Positions 42,485 to 50,893 of a DNA stretch of 64,000 nt are shown piece after piece. How positions within the stretch are numbered: position 1 is the first letter of the stretch; each line of letters begins with the position of its first letter. Position numbers and translations under genes: made by a program. The DNA lies in NCBI GenBank assembly GCA_041573795.1, contig JBFFQB010000001.1, forward strand, positions 1 to 64,000, in the 5' to 3' direction. Below the pieces are notes generated by a model. That model searched no databases and was not told the DNA's origin. It saw only the letters and a program-made list of their open reading frames with translations. Source of the stretch: E44-bin32 sp041573795. Lineage in GTDB: Bacteria > Chloroflexota > Anaerolineae > Anaerolineales > E44-bin32.

Positions 42485-42675
42485 GTGGCATTTGGTGCGA
42501 ATAAGCTTGTGCAGTATGGGTGAGGTAACCACGAATTTAGCAACCGAGATTACGTGATACGCTCGAGCTATCGAGCGCAATCCCAAGCTCAAGAAGTCAA
42601 ACCCAAAGCGTAAGCCAACTGTAAACCGAATTCAGCTTTCCGCTGATGTATTCTTTGGTGGCATCAAAGCCCTCA

Positions 42676-42701
42676 GGCAGGATGCGATTATTCATCCTGC
42701 C
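42676..42701 (+). terminator. Possible terminator at the end of the polysaccharide locus
   Basis: Perfect 9-bp arms (GGCAGGATG / CATCCTGCC), followed by ACTTTTCAT. A second hairpin (CGCTCGA/TCGAGCG, 42560-42577) lies upstream. The 286-base gap 42485-42770 shows no gene, only these hairpins. Confidence 0.5.
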
Positions 42702-42770
42702 ACTTTTCATGGAAGGTATATTGGACGCTGCTGTCTTCCGACAGTGGCACGACAGCAAATATTGACATTG

Positions 42771-43511
42771 ATGACGAACGCGACAGCCACCATTTTGACA
42801 GGAAATCTGATCCAAATTCGCAACCTGGTGAAGGTCTACCCTACGACCGCTGGCGATGTTAAAGCCCTTCGGGATATTCACTTTGATATCGAGAAGGGTG
42901 AATTCGTGGCGATCTATGGAAAATCAGGTGCAGGCAAATCCACACTGATCAATATGATCACCGGGATTGACATACCCACCTCCGGTGAGGTGATTGTCGA
43001 TCAAGTTCCGTTGCACGCCATGGATGCCGATGCACTTTCGCGATGGCGCGGGGAGCATGTGGGGATTGTTTTCCAATTCTTCCAATTGATCCCTTCCCTG
43101 ACGCTGATCGAAAATATTACCCTTCCTATGGATTTCAATAACACTTATCGTGGCCCGGCCCAAGTTGAGCGGGCGCTTGCGTTGCTTGATGCGGTTGGCA
43201 TCGCCGAACATGCGTTCAAGGTGCCCGCCAAGGTTTCTGGTGGGCAGCAGCAAAGAGTGGCGATCGCCCGCGCACTTGCCAATGACCCCAAAGTCATCGT
43301 CGCCGATGAGCCAACAGGCAATCTTGATTCAACTACTGCGGCAGGCATTCTGGATGTCTTCTCAGGGCTTGTAAGACAGGGAAAGACTCTCATCGTGGCC
43401 ACACACGATGAAGAGATTGCACGCCGGGCTTCTAGGGTTATTGAAATCTCAGATGGATCGATCGTCTCTGTAAAGAAGAATAGTGTCGAACGCGTGGAGC
43501 CGGTGGCCTAG
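42771..43511 (+). CDS. ABC transporter ATPase (MacB/LolD type), first copy
   Basis: A 246-aa ATPase with Walker A GKSGAGKST, the signature VSGGQQQRVAIARAL, Walker B IVADEPTGNLD and the switch His in VATHDEE. This subfamily drives FtsX-type permeases in lipoprotein sorting, efflux or cell-envelope remodelling rather than polysaccharide export. The start is uncertain: a GTG at 42744 is also possible and neither has a clear ribosome site; I chose the ATG at 42771. It abuts the permease gene. Confidence 0.92.
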   Translation: MTNATATILTGNLIQIRNLVKVYPTTAGDVKALRDIHFDIEKGEFVAIYGKSGAGKSTLINMITGIDIPTSGEVIVDQVPLHAMDADALSRWRGEHVGIVFQFFQLIPSLTLIENITLPMDFNNTYRGPAQVERALALLDAVGIAEHAFKVPAKVSGGQQQRVAIARALANDPKVIVADEPTGNLDSTTAAGILDVFSGLVRQGKTLIVATHDEEIARRASRVIEISDGSIVSVKKNSVERVEPVA

Positions 43512-45920
43512 ATGCGGATACCTGCGCGCTGGATGAAAGTTCTCAAAGAGATCTGGGAGAATAAAACCCGCTCGATCCTTGTAGTGTTGTCGCTGGCAAT
43601 CGGCGTTGCGACGGTTGGGATGATTAACACCGCTGCCATCTATGTAAAGCGCGATCTATTCGGGGCATTTGAACGAGGTAACCCGGCTAGCCTACACATG
43701 TATCTTTCACCGTTCGATGAGGGAGTAGCTGCTGCGGTTGAGAAGATGCGTGATGTTGAGGCGACGCAACCGCGCCGGGTTAAGACGATTAAGTTTTTAA
43801 CCGAGGCAGGGGAATGGGAAGAGATCTCGTTAAACGCCTTCCCCGACTATGAAGACATCCAGATAAATATACCCACACTGGAAGAGGGGCGCTTGTCGCT
43901 TTCGGTACGCGAGATTGCGATCGAACGGCAATCTGCGGAAGCCCTGGGACTAAGGGTGGGCGATGAGCTTACCTTGAAGAATGATGATGACCGCCTATTT
44001 GCAGTCCGAGTGGTCGGGATTGTGCATGATCTGTATGTGATGCCGTACGAATTGCTTGGTTCGGCAACGGCGTTCTTGAGCATGGACACGCTAGCGTGGA
44101 TGGGGGATCCGTCTCAGTACAACCGGCTGGACATCATTGTCTCGGAAATGAGATCGGATAGAGATCATGTGCTCTCCGTTGGCGAGAAAATTGAAACGCA
44201 AGTGCTCACACCTGCAAGACATACCACTTACAGGACTGAGATACCCGGGATCGGATCGGACCCCGGAAGGCACTGGGCTGAAGATCAAATTAATGGTCTA
44301 TTACTCATCTTCCAGATTATGGGTGTTATGGCGATCCTCTTGAGTAGCGGGTTAGTCGTGAACACGATATCCGCCATCATCATTCAGCAGATCAAGCAGA
44401 TTGGCATCATGCGTGCGATTGGCGCGGTGAGGCGGCAGATCGTTGGTATGTACTTGTTTAACGTCTTGATCTTCACAATCTTGGGTTTGCTGGTGGCGAT
44501 TCCGTTAGGGCTGGTGGGGGCGTGGTGGCTGGCATCCTTTGCCTCCAATTTTGCGAATTTCGATATTCAATCAATTAACCTGCCCCTGCAGGTCTTGGGT
44601 TTACAGGTCATCCTGGGGCTGATGCTTCCTCTTGGTGTAGCTATGCTGCCGGTCCTTTCGAGCACAAGCATCTCGGTATATGACGCTATTTACCAGTACG
44701 GTATTGGTACTAAAGGCAAGAACGGTTTCGTCGATCGGTTATTGATTCGAGTCCGCAATCTAACACCGCCCGTGTTATTTTCCTTGCGGAACACATTCCG
44801 GAACAAGGCGCGCCTCACCTTTACGCTTGTCACTTTGACACTTTCTGGCGCAATGTTTATCAGTGTATTCAGCACGCGCGCATCCTTGTCTTCTCAAATT
44901 GATGAGATCTCTCGTTATTTAAATTTTGACGCCGCTATTGCTGTGCCGGGGGGTTCGATGCGCGCAACGGTAGAGCGAGAAGCACGCCGTATTGAAGGCG
45001 TCAACGTGGTTGAAAGCTGGTCGGTTGATAGCGCGACGATTCAATATGCCGATGGTAGGGAGAGCGAACAGCTCCAGGTTATCGGCTTACCCCATGATGC
45101 CCAGACGATCGACCCTTTGCTCGTCGAAGGGCGTTGGCTCGCTATGGGTGAATCACTGGGGGTCGTTATTAACGAGGACCTTACCGGTGTGGAAACTGCA
45201 GTTGATGTCGGGAGCGAAATCACCTTGAAGGTTGGCCAAAAGGAACAAACCTACGTTGTTGTCGGTGTTGTTTCTAAGCATCTATCGGGAGCGCGGGTAT
45301 ACATGACCCCAACAATGTTTGGAAGATTGACAAACCGCTACAACCAGGCTGATTCGGTGCGCGTGCGCCTGGATGCCAACGTATTGAGCGCGCCCAAAGA
45401 ACAGGACTTGCTTGGCGCCCAGCTAGAGACCCGCTTCGAAAACGCTGGTATTAGCCGAAGCGACAGCACAACCCACTACGCAATTTTTGGAGATTTTACC
45501 GATGTATTCGATATTGTCCTGATTATCCTCATCATTATGGCCGTACTGTTAGCGGTCGTTGGGGGGCTAGGATTAACGGGCACATTGTCGATCAACGTCC
45601 TCGAACGAACCCGTGAAATTGGCGTATTGCGAGCGGTTGGCGCTTCCAACACCTCCGTTCGTAGGGTGGTATTGACCGAAGGTGTAGTGATTGGATTCGT
45701 AAGCTGGGTTTTGGGCGCGTTGCTTTCCGGGCCAGCAGGTTTGGTCTTGGCTGCTGCCATTGTTACCGCCATGTTGAAAGCTGAACTGAGTTACCAGTAC
45801 TCTTTCCCCGGGTTGCTCATTTGGCTTGTCGTCATTGGTGTGATAGGCGTTCTAGCCAGCCTGGGACCGGCACAACGTGCAGCCTCTTTGACAGTCAGGG
45901 AAGTGTTGGATTATGAGTAG
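43512..45920 (+). CDS. Large ABC permease with two FtsX domains
   Basis: An 802-aa permease. An N-terminal membrane helix (about residues 19-38) is followed by an extracytoplasmic domain (about 39-250), a first FtsX helix set with QIKQIGIMRAIGAVRRQIVGMY (about 295), a second extracytoplasmic part (about 490-660) and a last FtsX set with ERTREIGVLRAVGASNTSVRR (about 700). Two full FtsX modules in one chain could replace a homodimer. It is flanked by two ATPase genes. Such transporters act on lipids, peptides or cell-wall enzymes. The cargo is unknown. Confidence 0.9.
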   Translation: MRIPARWMKVLKEIWENKTRSILVVLSLAIGVATVGMINTAAIYVKRDLFGAFERGNPASLHMYLSPFDEGVAAAVEKMRDVEATQPRRVKTIKFLTEAGEWEEISLNAFPDYEDIQINIPTLEEGRLSLSVREIAIERQSAEALGLRVGDELTLKNDDDRLFAVRVVGIVHDLYVMPYELLGSATAFLSMDTLAWMGDPSQYNRLDIIVSEMRSDRDHVLSVGEKIETQVLTPARHTTYRTEIPGIGSDPGRHWAEDQINGLLLIFQIMGVMAILLSSGLVVNTISAIIIQQIKQIGIMRAIGAVRRQIVGMYLFNVLIFTILGLLVAIPLGLVGAWWLASFASNFANFDIQSINLPLQVLGLQVILGLMLPLGVAMLPVLSSTSISVYDAIYQYGIGTKGKNGFVDRLLIRVRNLTPPVLFSLRNTFRNKARLTFTLVTLTLSGAMFISVFSTRASLSSQIDEISRYLNFDAAIAVPGGSMRATVEREARRIEGVNVVESWSVDSATIQYADGRESEQLQVIGLPHDAQTIDPLLVEGRWLAMGESLGVVINEDLTGVETAVDVGSEITLKVGQKEQTYVVVGVVSKHLSGARVYMTPTMFGRLTNRYNQADSVRVRLDANVLSAPKEQDLLGAQLETRFENAGISRSDSTTHYAIFGDFTDVFDIVLIILIIMAVLLAVVGGLGLTGTLSINVLERTREIGVLRAVGASNTSVRRVVLTEGVVIGFVSWVLGALLSGPAGLVLAAAIVTAMLKAELSYQYSFPGLLIWLVVIGVIGVLASLGPAQRAASLTVREVLDYE

Positions 45921-45929
45921 GGAAAATAG

Positions 45930-46688
45930 ATGCAGCTAAGGCGTTCGAATGGTAACGGCCGAAAGGCAAGCTTAAAGGTAAGCGGTCGTAATAATGATAA
46001 TGGGATTGTGGCGCAGAATGGCTCGCTCATCACTTTTGAGCAGGTCTCAAAACGCTACAACACATCGGCAGGAGACTTCACCGCCCTCCAGAATGTGAAT
46101 TTGTCCATCGATCGGGGCGAGTTCGTCTCAATTGTAGGCAAATCAGGAAGTGGAAAGACAACACTGATCAATGTCCTTACCGGTATTGATCAACCCAGCG
46201 AGGGCAAAATCATTGTTGATGGCACTCCAGTGCATCATCTGAAGGAAGGACAAAGGGCCGTATGGCGTGGGCGCACAATGGGGATTGTGTTTCAGTTTTT
46301 CCAGCTGCTGCCCACCCTTACTGTACTTGAAAACGTCCGCATCCCAATGGATTTCAGCGGTCTTTATGAAAATGGTGCAAGGGATGAACGTGCTCACTAC
46401 CTGCTCAGCCTGGTGGGGCTTCACGCTCAGGCACACGATCTTCCTGCGCAGCTCTCGGGTGGGCAACAGCAAGCCGTGGCTATCGCCCGAGCGCTAGCAA
46501 ATGACCCGCCGATCATCGCGACGGATGAGCCTACAGGAAACCTCGATTCGGCTTCGGCTGGCAACGTGATCCGCTTATTTGATACGCTTGTGGAAGACGG
46601 GAAGACGATCCTCATGGTGACCCATGATGATGACCTGGCGAACAGGGCAACGCGCACGATCGCACTCGCAGATGGCAGAGTTATCTAA
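45930..46688 (+). CDS. ABC transporter ATPase (MacB/LolD type), second copy
   Basis: A 252-aa ATPase like the first copy: Walker A GKSGSGKTT, signature LSGGQQQAVAIARAL, Walker B IIATDEPTGNLD and the switch His in VTHDDD. The first 30 residues are unlike the first ATPase and polar. The arginine of the usual QQQRVAIARAL is Ala here (QQQAVAIARAL), a small divergence. It lies nine bases after the permease. A heterodimeric ATPase pair is the likely arrangement. Confidence 0.92.
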   Translation: MQLRRSNGNGRKASLKVSGRNNDNGIVAQNGSLITFEQVSKRYNTSAGDFTALQNVNLSIDRGEFVSIVGKSGSGKTTLINVLTGIDQPSEGKIIVDGTPVHHLKEGQRAVWRGRTMGIVFQFFQLLPTLTVLENVRIPMDFSGLYENGARDERAHYLLSLVGLHAQAHDLPAQLSGGQQQAVAIARALANDPPIIATDEPTGNLDSASAGNVIRLFDTLVEDGKTILMVTHDDDLANRATRTIALADGRVI

Positions 46689-46720
46689 GAAACTATATTC
46701 CACTGGGCAAGGTAAGAAAA

Positions 46721-46752
46721 AAAACCCCTCCATACATTCAAGGAGGGGTTTT
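46721..46752. terminator. Bidirectional intrinsic terminator
   Basis: Arms AAAACCCCTCC / GGAGGGGTTTT with a ten-base loop, with A8 on the left and TTTTAACTTT on the right. It separates the plus-strand ABC genes from the convergent minus-strand gene. Confidence 0.9.
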
Positions 46753-46771
46753 AACTTTCGACAAGACGGGT

Positions 46772-47482
46772 CTATTGCTCCCGCACCTGCCGGAAGTTCA
46801 CCATCACGAAATTTTCATTACAATCGGTTGAAGTTGTGATGAATACTTGGTCTGAGAGCGGCTTTCCTGTACCGTCATCCAATTGAACCCATAAACTCTC
46901 TTCACTGGCAATAGGCTCAGTTGCGAGATTGAAGACATAACCGGAGGGACCGATGTCGGGTGCACTTCCGGTAACACTGTCAAGCGTGATCGCTTCCTCC
47001 GCCAGAGTGCCCTCGAGATGAACACCAAGATTAGAGATGGGCTGATTCTCTAAATTGAATACCTGTCCTCCCACTCCCATCCAATCACAACCATCATCAT
47101 TGGCGATGTTTGGAAGGCGCACAGGATTCCCTGGTTGGAGTGCAAAGGGCGGTAGTGGCACAGGTGTGAGAGTAGGTTCTGGTGTTGGTGTGTCGGTTGG
47201 AACGACCGTGTCAGTGGGCGCTACAGTAAAGGTCGGCGCAGGTGTCCAGGTAGCGCCAAGCGCCACAGCTGGCGTGAAAGTCGCGGTCGGTGTGCCCAAT
47301 CGAGCCGGGAGGGTTGCAGGTGGAAACGGATTAAAACTCACCTGAGGATTAAAGAAGATCAACGCGTAAACAGCAACCACGCCTACGATGGCTGCTAAGA
47401 CGACAAGTGTGAGTACATTGAGAATGACGCCACCAAGCCGGCTACGGCGTTTGCGCGGGACCCGCACGAATTGGTCATCCAT
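46772..47482 (-). CDS. Membrane-anchored protein with Pro-Thr linker
   Basis: A 236-aa protein: basic N-terminus, one membrane helix (about residues 18-45), a Pro/Thr/Val-rich linker (about 60-110, with repeated PTxT units) and a C-terminal beta-rich domain with two Cys (DGCDWM and STDCNEN) that may form a disulfide on the outside of the cell. The family is not recognised. Linkers of this kind are common in Chloroflexota surface proteins. It lies 23 bases downstream of the parvulin lipoprotein gene, likely in one operon. Confidence 0.75.
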   Translation of the reverse strand: MDDQFVRVPRKRRSRLGGVILNVLTLVVLAAIVGVVAVYALIFFNPQVSFNPFPPATLPARLGTPTATFTPAVALGATWTPAPTFTVAPTDTVVPTDTPTPEPTLTPVPLPPFALQPGNPVRLPNIANDDGCDWMGVGGQVFNLENQPISNLGVHLEGTLAEEAITLDSVTGSAPDIGPSGYVFNLATEPIASEESLWVQLDDGTGKPLSDQVFITTSTDCNENFVMVNFRQVREQ

Positions 47483-47505
47483 GGTCTTCCTCTCCTGACT
47501 GGCCT

Positions 47506-48411
47506 TTATGCGTCGATGAAAGTTTGAACGACTTTCTCGCGTCGCTGCTCGATCAGCCAGTCCTGCACGGCTTTTTCCTGTAGAAAAAGGCGTGTTTCAA
47601 AATCAAGTTGATGTTCGCCGCGCTCCAGTATTTCGACAAGATGATATCCTAGTTCGCTCTGGATCACTTGGCTCAATTCGCCCGGCTCCAAGGCAAAGGC
47701 GACTTGATCCACTTCCGGCCACAAGAGATATCCTTGCGGGAACCATCCTAAATCACCCCCAACCTGCCCCGTACTTGGGTCGACGGAGAAATCCTCCGCA
47801 AGTTCTACAAAATCCTCGCCAGCAACAATCTGTGCCCGCAAATTTTCGGCCTCTTCCTGTGTTGCCACAAGTATGTGCCGGGCATGCACCTGCTCTGTGC
47901 TGTTGGCAACAGATGCAGTAATACGGGCAACCATCTCGGCAGCGAGAATCTCTTCTTCAAGTGCTCGGCGAAATTCATCCATGCTGTAAAGGTTCACTAG
48001 CAGCCAGGTTTCAAATGCTTCTTGTGAGCCCAGGGAGCTCTGAATCGCAGCAATACGAGCTTCGATCTCTCCTGCAGGGATTCCGATCCCGGCCTCTTCG
48101 GCGCCTTGAGATAGCAATTGTAAATCGATCAGCGCCCACAAAATTTGTTCCCTATAGTCTGGAAGGGTTGCAAGATCAATACCAGCGCTGAGCTGCTCTT
48201 GTTCGAATCGGATAATTTCGTTCTCGAAAGTCTCAAGTCTGATCCCGACGCCATTAACCTCGGCTGCAAGAGGTACGGGCGTCGAAGTGGGAGGGGAAGG
48301 GGTGAAGGTCGGCCCAGGTGCTAGGCCGGCATCAACCAGCCCCGGGTAATTGCAGCTCGATAGGCCTAGGGCAAGGAATAGTGACAACAGCAGGGACCGG
48401 GATTTCAGCAT
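47506..48411 (-). CDS. Parvulin-type peptidylprolyl isomerase lipoprotein
   Basis: A 301-aa PrsA/SurA-like foldase. A signal peptide ends in LSSC (lipobox Cys near residue 20), then a short Pro/Thr linker, a SurA_N-like helical part (about 45-150), and a parvulin domain (about 175-265: ARHILVATQEEAENL, AGEDFVELAEDFSVDPSTGQVGGDLGWF and SELGYHLVEI). It helps fold exported proteins. I chose the ATG at 48411, which matches the signal peptide; a longer frame from 48474 runs into RNase J. A TATAAT ends 10 bases before this ATG, so the mRNA may be almost leaderless. Confidence 0.9.
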   Translation of the reverse strand: MLKSRSLLLSLFLALGLSSCNYPGLVDAGLAPGPTFTPSPPTSTPVPLAAEVNGVGIRLETFENEIIRFEQEQLSAGIDLATLPDYREQILWALIDLQLLSQGAEEAGIGIPAGEIEARIAAIQSSLGSQEAFETWLLVNLYSMDEFRRALEEEILAAEMVARITASVANSTEQVHARHILVATQEEAENLRAQIVAGEDFVELAEDFSVDPSTGQVGGDLGWFPQGYLLWPEVDQVAFALEPGELSQVIQSELGYHLVEILERGEHQLDFETRLFLQEKAVQDWLIEQRREKVVQTFIDA

Positions 48412-48421
48412 GGCGGGCTGG

Positions 48422-48427
48422 ATTATA
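48422..48427 (-). promoter_or_regulatory. -10 element close to the parvulin start
   Basis: TATAAT reads on the minus strand at 48427-48422. Transcription would start near 48415, four or five bases before the ATG, and there is no ribosome site in between. The -35 is not clear. Confidence 0.4.
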
Positions 48428-48470
48428 CCTTTGTTCTGGCGGCAGGAATTATGTCGAGGCAGGTGCGACA

Positions 48471-50120
48471 TCAAGCCCCATTATTGGTGGAGGTGAATAC
48501 AAAAATCATCGGACGCCGACGGGTCTCGTTGTAAAAGAGCTTCGACAAGCCGGTTTCGATTCGCTTATCCACGTCTGCCATTGGACTTTCTTCGACAATT
48601 TGGCGCACTTGTTTATTGGCTTGCTCGATCAGCGTTTCAGAATCTCGCACGAACACGAATCCCTTGGTGATAATCTCGGGCTCTTCGATTAAGCGCGTCT
48701 TATCGCAGTCGAGCACAAGGTGCACAAGCACGAACCCGTCGCGAGCCAGCGCTTCCCGCTCACGCATTACACTTGGTCCGATATCCCCAACGCCGCTGCC
48801 ATCAACAAAAACATAGCCTCCCGGGACACGCTCGGCCACTGACATGCTTCCATCGCTAAACTCAATCGGAGTGCCATTCTCAACCACAGCAATGTTCTCA
48901 TTGGGTATGCCGAGATCGCGAGCAAGTGCAGCATGCTGCCGTAAGTGACGCAATTCGCCATGAATCGGTATCAGGTGTTGTGGTTTCACCAACTGCATCA
49001 TCAATTTCATCTCTTCTTGGCTAGCATGCCCAGATACATGCACAGGGGCAATTGAATCGTAGATGACCTCGGCACCACGCTGGAACAGGCGATTGATTGT
49101 CCGATGGACCATCTCTTCGTTGCCCGGGATGGGCGTGGAGGAAAGTACAATTGTGTCCCCTGAAGAGATATCGAATTGACGATTAGAACCTATCGAGAGG
49201 CGGCCCAGGATGGAGGAGGGTTCACCTTGTGTCCCGGTACACATCAGGACGACTTTAGCTGGTTTCATTTTAAGCGCTTGATCGAGATTAACGATCAAAC
49301 CTTCAGGCACATCAAGATAACCGAGTTTGCGAGCCATCTTAGCGTTTTCGACCATGCTCGTGCCCACGAAAGCCAGTACCCGGCCATGGTGAGCGGTAGC
49401 ATTGATCACCTGCTGCATACGCGAGATCAAGGAGGCGAAGGATCCTATTAAAATGCGGCCTTTTGACTGGCGGAAGACACGATCAAAGGCTGGGTCGATC
49501 ACGGCTTCTGAAGGGGTCCATCCAGGCTCATCTGCATTGGTCGAATCGGCCATCAAAGCCAGTACCCCTCGTTCGCCAAAGTGGGCCAGTTTGCCAAAGT
49601 CGGTGGGCCAACCGTCGACGGGCGTGTGATCAAATTTGTAATCGCCAGAATGGACGATCAGTCCAGCTGGTGTCGTGATGCCCATACCGATGCCATCCGG
49701 GATCGAGTGGCATACATGGAATGTCTCGATGTCAAAGGGGCCAATCTGCAACTGATCTCCGGCTTTGATCGTATTGAGCTCAACCTCACCCAATTTTCCG
49801 CTTCTCTTCAACTTGACTTCGAGCAACCCGCGCGTGAGATTCGTGGCGTAAATGGGAGCCTGCACCATGTCGAGCACATGGCGGATAGCACCGGTGTGAT
49901 CTTCATGCCCGTGCGTGACGATGATGGCACGTATCTTTGACACTTTATCCTGGAGGTAGCGGAAATCGGGGATGATGTAATCAACCCCTAACATGTCATT
50001 TTCTGGAAACATGATGCCGGTATCGATAATGAGGATATTCTCCCCGTACTCGATCGCCATCATGTTTTTGCCTACTTCCCCCAAGCCTCCTAGGGGGACG
50101 ATTCTTAACAACTTGCTCAT
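48471..50120 (-). CDS. rnj: Ribonuclease J
   Basis: A 549-aa metallo-beta-lactamase/beta-CASP exo- and endoribonuclease used for mRNA turnover and rRNA maturation. The zinc motif HGHEDH is at residues 70-75, with MADSTNADEPG, MCTGTQGEPSS and the HVSGHAS segment (motif C region). The C-terminal domain is shorter than in Bacillus RNase J1 but typical. Its start follows the cold-shock gene's terminator by about 50 bases, so it is likely separately transcribed. The neighbouring cold-shock gene fits an RNA-metabolism context. Confidence 0.95.
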   Translation of the reverse strand: MSKLLRIVPLGGLGEVGKNMMAIEYGENILIIDTGIMFPENDMLGVDYIIPDFRYLQDKVSKIRAIIVTHGHEDHTGAIRHVLDMVQAPIYATNLTRGLLEVKLKRSGKLGEVELNTIKAGDQLQIGPFDIETFHVCHSIPDGIGMGITTPAGLIVHSGDYKFDHTPVDGWPTDFGKLAHFGERGVLALMADSTNADEPGWTPSEAVIDPAFDRVFRQSKGRILIGSFASLISRMQQVINATAHHGRVLAFVGTSMVENAKMARKLGYLDVPEGLIVNLDQALKMKPAKVVLMCTGTQGEPSSILGRLSIGSNRQFDISSGDTIVLSSTPIPGNEEMVHRTINRLFQRGAEVIYDSIAPVHVSGHASQEEMKLMMQLVKPQHLIPIHGELRHLRQHAALARDLGIPNENIAVVENGTPIEFSDGSMSVAERVPGGYVFVDGSGVGDIGPSVMREREALARDGFVLVHLVLDCDKTRLIEEPEIITKGFVFVRDSETLIEQANKQVRQIVEESPMADVDKRIETGLSKLFYNETRRRPMIFVFTSTNNGA

Positions 50121-50170
50121 TTAGTACTTCCTTATCCGATTGAAATTCATGTGTTACACGAGGTAGTCTT

Positions 50171-50210
50171 GTAATTAATAAACCCCGTCTGGCGCTATGA
50201 CCGGGCGGGG
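50171..50210 (-). terminator. Intrinsic terminator of the cold-shock gene
   Basis: On the minus strand CCCCGCCCGG pairs, with one mismatch, with CCAGACGGGG and is followed by TTTATTAATT. Confidence 0.8.
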
Positions 50211-50245
50211 CCTTCATTCCAAACCTGTTTTTGGGTTTGCCTGCA

Positions 50246-50458
50246 TTAATTCAAGCGGGTGACGTCCGTTGCTTGCCAGCCGCGTATCGTGGTTTCCATA
50301 AAAAAAGCAACTTCTTCGCCAACATTTAGCAGCTGAAGCCCGCCCCCGGTTATATTGGAATAGTGCACAAAGACCTCTTCGCCATCTTGGGTCTGGATAT
50401 AGCCGTAGCCCTTCGATCCGTCAAACCAGCGCACGATTCCTTTTGCCTTTTTTGCCAC
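50246..50458 (-). CDS. Cold-shock domain protein
   Basis: A 70-aa single cold-shock domain that binds single-stranded nucleic acid. RNP1-like GSKGYGYIQ and RNP2-like VFVHYSNI are present. The GTG at 50458 is chosen because AAGGAG lies five bases upstream; an ATG at 50485 would add nine residues and overlaps the -10 box. The gene has its own promoter and terminator. Confidence 0.9.
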   Translation of the reverse strand: MAKKAKGIVRWFDGSKGYGYIQTQDGEEVFVHYSNITGGGLQLLNVGEEVAFFMETTIRGWQATDVTRLN

Positions 50459-50483
50459 ACGTACTCCTTCTGAGAACGGGTGC

Positions 50484-50513
50484 ATTCTATCACAAGCCTT
50501 AAACTACGGTCAA
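50484..50513 (-). promoter_or_regulatory. Promoter of the cold-shock gene
   Basis: On the minus strand TTGACC (50513-50508), an 18-base spacer and TAGAAT (50489-50484). Confidence 0.7.
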
Positions 50514-50561
50514 TCTCATCCACCTCAACGATTGTCATTGATCCTGCGTGATCTCCTGCCA

Positions 50562-50591
50562 TTGACGCGGAAGCCTGCATCACCGTATACT
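50562..50591 (+). promoter_or_regulatory. Promoter of the cobalamin-riboswitch transcript
   Basis: TTGACG (50562-50567), an 18-base spacer and TATACT (50586-50591). Transcription would start about ten bases before riboswitch helix P1. Confidence 0.75.
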
Positions 50592-50608
50592 CAGCCATAC
50601 AACCGAGT

Positions 50609-50748
50609 AATTGCAGGGGTCGTTTCGAGCCCGGATGCTCAAACGATCAAGGGGAAGCCGGTGCCCATCCAGGATGGAAGTCCGGTGCTGTCCCGCAACT
50701 GTAGGGGAGACAAGACCCTCCCGAGCCAGGATACCCGCCTCTGCAATT
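50609..50748 (+). promoter_or_regulatory. Cobalamin (B12) riboswitch aptamer
   Basis: The aptamer is closed by P1, AATTGCAG (50609-50616) with CTGCAATT (50741-50748). Inside are the conserved elements AAGCCGGTG, the CCGGTGCTGTCCCGCAACTGT block and the GAGCCAGGATACC segment, which form the B12-binding core. It lies upstream of a BtuFCD-type importer, matching repression of uptake when cobalamin is plentiful. Confidence 0.96.
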
Positions 50749-50801
50749 CACCTAAATCTCCTTCGTGGAAAGGAGGGTGTGCCGATGTGGAATTTTTTCT
50801 G

Positions 50802-50860
50802 AGGCCTTCCTTGGTATCGCGCAGGGAAGGCCTGATGCTTTCCCGAGTTTATTTTTTTTC
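50802..50860 (+). promoter_or_regulatory. Riboswitch expression platform: competing hairpins and T run
   Basis: Two hairpins share GGGAAGGC and cannot form together. One pairs AGGCCTTCC (50802-50810) with GGAAGGCCT (50825-50833). The other pairs GGGAAGGC (50824-50831) with GCTTTCCC (50837-50844) and is followed by a T8 run (50852-50859), so it would be the terminator and the first the antiterminator. Confidence 0.75.
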
Positions 50861-50893
50861 TTTCAACTCTATCGATATTAGGAGAATTGAGCA

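Noticed and set aside
42485..42770. Possible tRNA or structured RNA gene in the gap after the glycan locus
   Set aside because: I found only two simple hairpins; no T-arm or acceptor pattern of a tRNA could be made.
47055..47345. Gly/Val-rich open frame on the plus strand
   Set aside because: It is the complement of the Pro-Thr linker of the minus-strand gene, which produces a long stop-free low-complexity frame.
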